Source: Chloroflexi bacterium UBA6622
GTDB taxonomy: Bacteria; Chloroflexota; UBA11872
Length of the DNA: 47,490 nt
Direction of reading: 5' to 3'
NCBI GenBank assembly: GCA_002433065.1
Contig: DJHK01000002.1
Location: forward strand, 1 to 47,490
The position numbers and the translations under genes are program-made. Positions within the stretch are counted from its first letter, which is position 1. Each line of letters starts with the position of its first letter. The notes below the pieces were generated by a model. The model did no database searches and was not told where the DNA came from. It saw nothing but the letters and a program-made list of their open reading frames with translations. Below are positions 41,628 through 47,490 of this stretch, piece by piece.

Positions 41628-43345
41628 GTACTCAACCTGTTGACGGCATGGATGCGGACGTCGCGATTATTGGCGGCGGACCGGCAGGATCCACTGCCGC
41701 CACATTACTGGCACGTTCAGGGTTCAACGTCGTCGTCCTCGAGCGCGAGCAGTTCCCTCGCGAGCACATTGGCGAATCCCTGCTGCCCATAGCGTTTCTG
41801 GCCTTAGACCAGATGGGAATCACGGACGAAGTACTGCAAGCCGGATTCGTCCGCAAATACGGAGCTACCTACATCTGGGGACGCTCACGTGAGCCGTGGA
41901 CACTGCGGTTTTCAGAGGTGCTTGACGACGCATTCTTTGCGTTCCAGGTCCGTCGCGCCGATTTCGACAAAATCCTGCTGGATCACAGTGAGCGCCAAGG
42001 CGCACAGATCTGGGAGCAAACACAGGTGACCGATATTGTCCAGATTGGCGGACGGGTTACAGGCCTTCGATGGCGGGCAACGGACGGTCGCGAGGGTGAA
42101 TTGTCATCGCGATACGTGCTGGACTGCTCCGGGCAAGCGTCCTTGCTGGGCAAACGTTTCGATCTCCGAGAATTCAATGAGGCCATGCGGCATGTCTCAC
42201 TCTCCGGCTATTACCGCGGTGCCCGCACGCTCTCCGAGGTATATCCCGATCTGACCTTGAACGACGATGGCAATTTACACATTGTGTCGAGCGATGCGGG
42301 ATGGTTCTGGCACATTCCCCTCGCCGGAGAAATCAGCAGCGTTGGCTTCGTTACCGATCCCACCCACGTCCGCGGCAAGAATCCGGAGGAACGCACCCAG
42401 TTCTTCCTCGACAACGTCGCTGAAACCCCAGAGTTGTTGCGCCTGCTTGATTCGGCGGAATGGGTGACCGACCGTGTGGATATGGACAGCGACTGGTCGT
42501 TTTTCTGCAAGTCGTTCTATGGCCCAGGATACATGCTGTGTGGAGATGCTGCCTGCTTCGTCGACCCTGTGCTCTCAACCGGGATTGCGCTCGCGATGAA
42601 TGGCGGCATTCGGGCAGCCATGGGCTTAACAGCCACGCTGCGCCAACCAGATCTGGAACCGCTCACCATGCACTGGTACGACACCGAATATCGGCAGACC
42701 GCTCAAGATTTTCTGGATCTCGCGCTCCACTGGTATCACGGCGAACGTAAACGGGAAGATTGGTTCTGGGAAGCCCGTCGTATCGTGGACCCATCCCAAA
42801 ACTTTTCGCTACAGCAAGCCTTTGCCTTGATCGCCTCCGGCGCTTCCCGGGTTCCCGGTGCGACCAGCCACCTGAAGCTCAAGCACTCAGGGGGCTTCAG
42901 TCCTGAACAACTCAAGCTCATCTACCAAAACTTTGCGCTGGAGCTCAGCGACGAGCAGCAGGTACAACTTGACACCTACCTCGAGGAAGAAAAAGCCGAG
43001 CGGGATTACACACCGATCACCGAGCACAACCTGCTGGAAAGCGTGCTTACGTGGGCCCCAGGCGTAAGCTGGAAACCCTATATGCTCAATGATCAGGACA
43101 ATGTGCTGCGTCCCGCCACCATGGTCGAGATCCCGGACGGTGGATCGACCAAATCCCACTTTTTGTCGATTGCGGCGACGTCCCTGTTGCGGTTGGTGGA
43201 TGGATCACGGAGTGGGCAGGCCATTGTCGACACGGCGACAGAAGAACTGGGCGTACCCACTGGAAAATCCCCGGCCGCCTCTAAGCAACTGGTCGTTGGG
43301 ATCCTGCAGGAACTCCACGCCGAAGATGCGTTGGTTGTTGCCTAA
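41624..43345 (+). CDS. FAD-dependent halogenase-like monooxygenase with PqqD-like C-terminal domain
   Basis: A 573-residue flavoprotein. The N-terminus has VAIIGGGPAGSTAATLLARS (FAD binding), GESLLPIAFLALDQMG and Lys78 in GFVRKYGATYIWG, the position of the halogenase lysine that forms a haloamine. The halogenase motif WxWxIP is present as GWFWHIPLAG; MLCGDAACFVDPVLSTGIAL follows. The last about 60 residues (LLRLVDGSRSGQAIVDTATEELG, then VVGILQELHAEDALV) resemble a PqqD-type peptide-binding winged helix. This fits phenol/pyrrole-type flavin halogenases more than the tryptophan ones; it needs a flavin reductase, not in the window. Coupled to the TPR gene. Confidence 0.88.
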   Translation: MSTQPVDGMDADVAIIGGGPAGSTAATLLARSGFNVVVLEREQFPREHIGESLLPIAFLALDQMGITDEVLQAGFVRKYGATYIWGRSREPWTLRFSEVLDDAFFAFQVRRADFDKILLDHSERQGAQIWEQTQVTDIVQIGGRVTGLRWRATDGREGELSSRYVLDCSGQASLLGKRFDLREFNEAMRHVSLSGYYRGARTLSEVYPDLTLNDDGNLHIVSSDAGWFWHIPLAGEISSVGFVTDPTHVRGKNPEERTQFFLDNVAETPELLRLLDSAEWVTDRVDMDSDWSFFCKSFYGPGYMLCGDAACFVDPVLSTGIALAMNGGIRAAMGLTATLRQPDLEPLTMHWYDTEYRQTAQDFLDLALHWYHGERKREDWFWEARRIVDPSQNFSLQQAFALIASGASRVPGATSHLKLKHSGGFSPEQLKLIYQNFALELSDEQQVQLDTYLEEEKAERDYTPITEHNLLESVLTWAPGVSWKPYMLNDQDNVLRPATMVEIPDGGSTKSHFLSIAATSLLRLVDGSRSGQAIVDTATEELGVPTGKSPAASKQLVVGILQELHAEDALVVA

Positions 43346-43370
43346 CCGACACTTCAGTACATGCCATTAG

Positions 43371-43400
43371 TTGACATCCCAATCGGCATATTCGGACCAT
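43371..43400 (+). promoter_or_regulatory. Possible promoter of the nucleoside hydrolase
   Basis: A perfect -35 hexamer TTGACA at 43371-43376 is followed 18 bases later by a weak -10 (GACCAT, 3 of 6). Initiation here would be about 7 bases before the ATG, giving a near-leaderless mRNA, in line with the missing ribosome site. Confidence 0.3.
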
Positions 43401-43407
43401 TCCACCC

Positions 43408-44274
43408 ATGATTCCCATCATTCTCGACACGGACATCGGTGATGACGTTGATGATGCCTTTGCGCTGGCCTATGCCATTCGCCATCCCCAGATTGACCTT
43501 CGCGCTGTCACAACAGTCCTCGGCGACACGCGATGGCGCGCAGCCCTCGCGCTCCGGCTTCTCGACGAACTCGATGCAAGCACGATCCCAGTCGCTGCCG
43601 GAACCCCGGGAGGTGAACGATGGCCGGTCGGCCTGTCGGGAGATGTCGTAGTTCCACCGGGCACCACTGATACCCGCTGTGAAGCACGACCCGCCTGGGC
43701 CCTGATGGCAGAGATCCTCACACAGGCTTCTGAACCCGTATGGCTCGTGACGATCGGGCCGGCCACAAATGCGGCCCGGCTCATTGAGATGCATCCAGAC
43801 TGCGTCGATCATCTGGCTGGCATCGTCATGATGGGGGGACGCCATGAGCCCGTTATGACACGTGAACACAATTTTGGAAGCGATCCGACGTCTGCAGCCG
43901 TGACGTGCAATAGCGGCCTCGATGTCCGCGTCGGCGATTACGTCATCACCTCACAAGCCCAGCTGCGGCGATCTGATCTCCCTCGAATCCAGAACATCCC
44001 GGGCGTCGGGACATCCCTCGCCGCCATGCTCGAGACCTGCCTGACTCGCATAGGCCGCGGCTGGAAATCGATGTACGACCCGGCCGCCTTGACCTTAGCC
44101 CTCGGTGAGGATTTTCTGTCGCTCGACCCGTCTCCAATGCGGGCCACGATCGTTGATGAGCAGATTCGATTTGAGGGCGCCAGACGTGGCGCCAGAGGCC
44201 TACGGCTGGCCGCGACCATCGATGCTGAAGGGTTTCGTGAGCACCTGTTAGACGTCATCGACCATCCAGCATGA
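43408..44274 (+). CDS. Inosine-uridine-preferring nucleoside hydrolase
   Basis: N-ribosidase of 288 residues hydrolysing ribonucleosides. The calcium-binding aspartate cluster DTDIGDDVDDAFAL is at the start; WLVTIGPATNAARLIEMHP, VMMGGRHEP and EHNFGSDPTSAAV (N and D ligands) follow. The late motif that usually reads HDP reads MYDPAALTLAL, with tyrosine replacing the catalytic-side histidine. Substrate preference may differ from IunH. A single gene, 62 bases after the halogenase. Confidence 0.88.
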   Translation: MIPIILDTDIGDDVDDAFALAYAIRHPQIDLRAVTTVLGDTRWRAALALRLLDELDASTIPVAAGTPGGERWPVGLSGDVVVPPGTTDTRCEARPAWALMAEILTQASEPVWLVTIGPATNAARLIEMHPDCVDHLAGIVMMGGRHEPVMTREHNFGSDPTSAAVTCNSGLDVRVGDYVITSQAQLRRSDLPRIQNIPGVGTSLAAMLETCLTRIGRGWKSMYDPAALTLALGEDFLSLDPSPMRATIVDEQIRFEGARRGARGLRLAATIDAEGFREHLLDVIDHPA

Positions 44275-44372
44275 CCCCGGCGGAAGGAAACCTGTTTGGC
44301 CTCTCGCGCTCCTCGCCCTAACCTCAAGCATCAGGATCGCGTGATTCGGTCGTTCGGTTCGCAGGAGAGCAG

Positions 44373-47093
44373 ATGCAGGTCTTAATGGTCAGCCGCCGCC
44401 TGCTTTATCTGCTTGGCATCCTGCTTGTAGCCGCCTGCGGGGGACCGGAACCGTCACCGTTAGCTGCCGGTCCAACTCCAGCAGCCCGTGTCTCAACCAC
44501 CAGTATCGCCGAGCCCAGCGCCACCCGAATCACCCCACCGCCGCCGCCCGCCAACGCTGCCCCGCCGCCTGTGGTCAACACCCCGTCTGCCGATCACGGT
44601 GCCGATACGCTGGCCATTACCTGCACTACCAATGCCCAACAGCGGACCGTCACGTGCGAACTCCATGGCGCCGCCGTTGGAAGCCAGCTGAACTGGCAGG
44701 CCAACGGTGTCATCGTAGGCACGGGACCAGTGTTCAGTTTCGTCGTGCCTGCACTACGGACTGACCTACCGGTCCAAGTGGACGCCTGTCGATCTGTTGG
44801 CACGAACAGTTACGACTGTCAGACCGTCGAAACTACCATCGACACCTCACACCTCCCGCCGAAACCTCCAGGAGACCCGCCGCCTGGGATCATCGTCGAA
44901 CTACCACCTGCTTGGGACCGATCGAGCTGTGTAGGCCCACCGGGCACCAAGCACGCCGGGTCAGATTTCGTGTACGACGGCGGGGTTTTTGCCGACGCAG
45001 TACAGCAGGAGTGCGTGGCATTCGAGCCTGGCTCTGGCGACTACAAGAAAGTGTGCACCTCGGACGGATGTTTTCAGGTACAGACCCTGGCCAATCAGTG
45101 GCCGGATGGAGAGGTGTATTGGGACGAGGATGCAGGCGAAAACGGGTACACGATTAGCCCTTACTATGGCTATCGGCAGCACGTCCAACCCGACACCATC
45201 GACTTCGCAAGTCTAGATGCCACGGGTCAGGCGGCCCGCTGGGCTGCAGCAGGTGTCGTACAGGTGATAGGCGACCGGTGTTTCATCGGAACTGAAGAAA
45301 CCGCCGATGACAGCAGCGCAACCACTTCCATGACCGGTGTCGTCCAAGAGTGGCTCCAGACGACCTCGCCGTTGACCGGATTCTTTATTGCCGACAACCT
45401 GGTGCTCACCCATACCGCAGCACTCGGAAGCGTAAACACACCAGACGAATCGGGTCTCTATGGCAGTGTCCTACTGTCCCACCATCTGACCTGCGAGCAG
45501 TTGCTTTCAGGCTATACCGCTCCCAATCTTCGCGCTGAAACAGGCGCTGGCCCGTTTATCCAGCTAATGGATGGGACTTGGGCAAGCGGTCAGGTCGTAT
45601 CACAAAGCGACGTGTTCACCATTATCCAGGTCGATCGTTTTTCACCGCACGGCAACTCCCTGGTCAGCACGTGGCAGCCATGGGCCGCGTATACCGGCCA
45701 TATAGCCGTCCTCCCACTGGACCGTGAATCATCCAGCGTAGACAGTCGGGATGAGGGCGTGACCATCCATCACCCCTTCGAGGGACGTGGAGCCGGAGGA
45801 TGGCACGTGACCACGGGTCATCGGGTTCCTGAATGCGAACAGCTTGACCTACGGGCGGCTAATTCCGAAGCCCGGGCATGGGCTCTAGATTTTTATACGG
45901 ACAAAGGCAGCCGGGGGGCGCCGCTGCTCAACAACAAGGGAATGGTGATTGGGGTAATCGCTGATACCTGGGGCCAAGACCCGGCGCGGTGCAAGGAGGT
46001 GCAAGGCACAGGCGATATCTACCGTGGCATGAATACCCTGGGCATCTTGAGCAGTTTCCTGGCTGATCCGCCAGAAACGTCGCTCGCCGTACCCACCAGC
46101 TACTTTTACTCCGAGATCGAACGCGTGGTGACTGGCCTTGATAAGTCGATGACGACATCCCCCACGATTTCGGATCAAACCGTATGGCCGAGAAACGCGT
46201 TAACCCAAAACAGTGCCAGGTTCGAAATCACGGACTGGGGCAGTGAGTTCACAGCGTCTGGATTTCCGGTGAAACATCTCGATTCCCCGGCATTCGATCT
46301 AGCGAAACAAGCGACCGTAATGTTCGCGCGACAAACTGGATGTCCCAACTGTGCGGCCGATGTGAGGAGCACAGATTTTAGTATCAGCTGTTCGTGCACC
46401 GGATTTGCGGTGACCCATGATTTAATCGTCACGAACAATCACTGCGTTTCTGCAATGGCGATTGGAGCTAAAGCAACATTTCGAACCTATTACGGTCAAG
46501 ATGTCGAAGCCACCCTTATCGGAAAATCCATGCTCGATGGTGAGCGACGCCTGATGGACGGCCGAACGAACGACATCGTTGATGCCGATTTGGGAGACGT
46601 CGCCCTGCTACGCACGACGGAGCCGATGGACCTTTCGCCGGTGCGCCTGGCCAACTCCGACACCGTTGACCAATACACGCCCGTCCTGGCGGTAGGACAT
46701 CCTGGAATCATGTCCCGATCCGGACCATTTGTAGCGTCCGCCGGATCCGTCATTGGCCATTCAACCTTTTACGAACCCGATCTGTTCTACAACCTCCCTG
46801 TGGCGAAGGGTTCGAGTGGAAGCGGCGTGTTTAACTTGAACGGTGAGGTCATCGGGCAGATTGCTCATGGCGGCCTTTATGCAGGAGCCGAACAAGAGTC
46901 GATCTTAAAAAGCAAGTACAACAAGCAGGCAGTCGAAATAGCGACCGAGGCCTGGGGACAGACCTTGGGACCCAAGCCCTTTGAGGTCAGCCACTACGTC
47001 GAGATTTCCCAGGGGCTACACTCGAGTGGCGCTTCGAGTAATTACATACGACAACTCATCGAATTGTGGGCACCCGGCGAGCTGCCGACATGA
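44373..47093 (+). CDS. Exported lipoprotein with two trypsin-like peptidase domains, first degenerate
   Basis: A 906-residue secreted protein. The N-terminal signal ends in the lipobox LLVAACGG, then a Pro/Thr/Ser-rich linker (to about residue 80) and a beta-domain with Cys residues. Domain A (about 330-560) has GFFIADNLVLTHTAALG, resembling TAAHC without the catalytic His, and DKGSRGAPLLNNKG, in which the serine position is Arg. Domain B (about 650-860) has LIVTNNHCVSAMAIG (His), DADLGDVALLRT (Asp) and AKGSSGSGVFNLNGEVIGQI (Ser), a complete triad. ATG has GGAG upstream. Likely surface serine protease with an inactive sister domain. Numerous cysteines suggest disulfides. Confidence 0.82.
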   Translation: MQVLMVSRRLLYLLGILLVAACGGPEPSPLAAGPTPAARVSTTSIAEPSATRITPPPPPANAAPPPVVNTPSADHGADTLAITCTTNAQQRTVTCELHGAAVGSQLNWQANGVIVGTGPVFSFVVPALRTDLPVQVDACRSVGTNSYDCQTVETTIDTSHLPPKPPGDPPPGIIVELPPAWDRSSCVGPPGTKHAGSDFVYDGGVFADAVQQECVAFEPGSGDYKKVCTSDGCFQVQTLANQWPDGEVYWDEDAGENGYTISPYYGYRQHVQPDTIDFASLDATGQAARWAAAGVVQVIGDRCFIGTEETADDSSATTSMTGVVQEWLQTTSPLTGFFIADNLVLTHTAALGSVNTPDESGLYGSVLLSHHLTCEQLLSGYTAPNLRAETGAGPFIQLMDGTWASGQVVSQSDVFTIIQVDRFSPHGNSLVSTWQPWAAYTGHIAVLPLDRESSSVDSRDEGVTIHHPFEGRGAGGWHVTTGHRVPECEQLDLRAANSEARAWALDFYTDKGSRGAPLLNNKGMVIGVIADTWGQDPARCKEVQGTGDIYRGMNTLGILSSFLADPPETSLAVPTSYFYSEIERVVTGLDKSMTTSPTISDQTVWPRNALTQNSARFEITDWGSEFTASGFPVKHLDSPAFDLAKQATVMFARQTGCPNCAADVRSTDFSISCSCTGFAVTHDLIVTNNHCVSAMAIGAKATFRTYYGQDVEATLIGKSMLDGERRLMDGRTNDIVDADLGDVALLRTTEPMDLSPVRLANSDTVDQYTPVLAVGHPGIMSRSGPFVASAGSVIGHSTFYEPDLFYNLPVAKGSSGSGVFNLNGEVIGQIAHGGLYAGAEQESILKSKYNKQAVEIATEAWGQTLGPKPFEVSHYVEISQGLHSSGASSNYIRQLIELWAPGELPT

Positions 47094-47096
47094 GCT

Positions 47097-47117
47097 CCGG
47101 GGCATTTGAGGCCCCTG
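47097..47117 (+). terminator. Weak hairpin after the protease-like lipoprotein gene
   Basis: GGGGC at 47099-47103 pairs with GCCCC at 47111-47115 around a 7-base loop, starting 6 bases after the stop. There is no T-run behind it, so it is not a canonical intrinsic terminator. Confidence 0.3.
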
Positions 47118-47193
47118 CGAAACAATAACCACGAACACAGGGGACACGATCAGGCACAATAACGGTTCGTCGCGTACCACCTGAGGTTCATAG

Positions 47194-47490
47194 GTGAAGG
47201 TTTCCCAACGCATACAAGACTTGGCCGAGTCTGGAACAATCGCAGTCAGCAACAAGGTCGCAGCATTGCGAGCCGAGGGGATTGACGTCGTCAGCCTCGG
47301 TGCCGGCGAACCAGACTTTGACACACCCGATCACATTAAACAGGCAGCTAGCGCCGCACTGGATCGAGGGGAAACCAAATACGCCAAGCCAGCCTCAGGC
47401 GTCGCTGAGCTCAAGAGCGCGGTCATTGACAAGCTCGCGCGAGAAAACAACCTGACCTACGCCCCAGACCAGATCATTGCCACGATCGGT
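47194..47490 (+). CDS. Aspartate/aromatic class I aminotransferase, truncated by the window
   Basis: The first 99 codons of a fold-type I PLP aminotransferase. GTG 47194 is preceded by GAGG at 7 bases. SQRIQDLAESGTIAVSNKVA and VVSLGAGEPDFDTPDHI are typical of AspC/AspB-type enzymes, followed by GETKYAKPASGVAELKSAV. The frame is open to the end. Catalyses transfer of an amino group from aspartate or related donors; exact specificity cannot be judged from this fragment. Confidence 0.9.
   Translation, partial: MKVSQRIQDLAESGTIAVSNKVAALRAEGIDVVSLGAGEPDFDTPDHIKQAASAALDRGETKYAKPASGVAELKSAVIDKLARENNLTYAPDQIIATIG

Noticed and set aside
1..47490. CRISPR arrays, insertion sequences or prophage
   Set aside because: No regularly spaced direct repeats, transposase or phage structural genes are visible.

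Overview
The window reads as chromosome from a free-living, aerobic, oligotroph-like bacterium, most plausibly a marine Chloroflexota lineage of the SAR202 type. This placement is inference from gene content: a lipoprotein with a Tat-like signal, a stand-alone MTHFR C-terminal domain, PstA/DarA-type c-di-AMP receptors, and a cluster of enolase-superfamily dehydratases with Gfo/Idh/MocA oxidoreductases. No rRNA is present. Genes are densely packed on both strands with many 4-base stop/start overlaps and non-ATG starts. The only RNA gene seen is tRNA-Glu(UUC).

Layout. 1-2378: zinc uptake and control (truncated Zn-binding lipoprotein, divergent ABC ATPase, Zur-like regulator, and an inverted repeat between them). 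2568-5304: class IV aminotransferase, then creatininase-family and uronate-dehydrogenase-like genes on the minus strand. 5433-7641: an ImuA/ImuB-like mutagenesis pair behind an exact GTTC-N7-GTTC direct repeat placed between -35 and -10 elements. 7703-9300: a Gfo/Idh/MocA oxidoreductase and a decayed isochorismatase-type hydrolase. 9471-13581: an SbcD/Mre11-SbcC/Rad50 pair. 13662-21405: a nitroreductase-methyltransferase fusion, a large membrane protein, a GT2 glycosyltransferase, DedA, an MTHFR C-terminal domain protein, a LysM protein, and a coupled trio of sugar-nucleotidyltransferase, 58-residue ORF and DUF4126 protein. 21402-26871: chorismate-utilising synthase, HypE/AIR-synthase-like protein, threonine aldolase, epimerase and methyltransferase.

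27027-36485 is a catabolic island: two enolase-superfamily dehydratases, SDR, Gfo/Idh/MocA, aldo/keto reductase, zinc-less MDR, GNAT, M20 peptidase and a DUF6807 protein. Together these look like oxidation and dehydration of sugar acids or related polyhydroxy compounds. 36495-38221 holds two tandem c-di-AMP-receptor-like genes and a zinc MDR dehydrogenase. 38271-39153 holds a MoaD/ThiS protein, a cupin and tRNA-Glu.

39300-43345 is the most distinctive locus: a compact SRPBCC - TPR - flavin-dependent-halogenase operon, the halogenase carrying a PqqD-like C-terminal tail. It is followed by a nucleoside hydrolase and a 906-residue lipoprotein with two trypsin-fold domains, the first apparently inactive. 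The window ends inside an aspartate/aromatic aminotransferase. The strongest candidates for undescribed biology are the halogenase operon, the nitroreductase-methyltransferase fusion, the tandem c-di-AMP receptors and the LexA-like repeat at imuAB.
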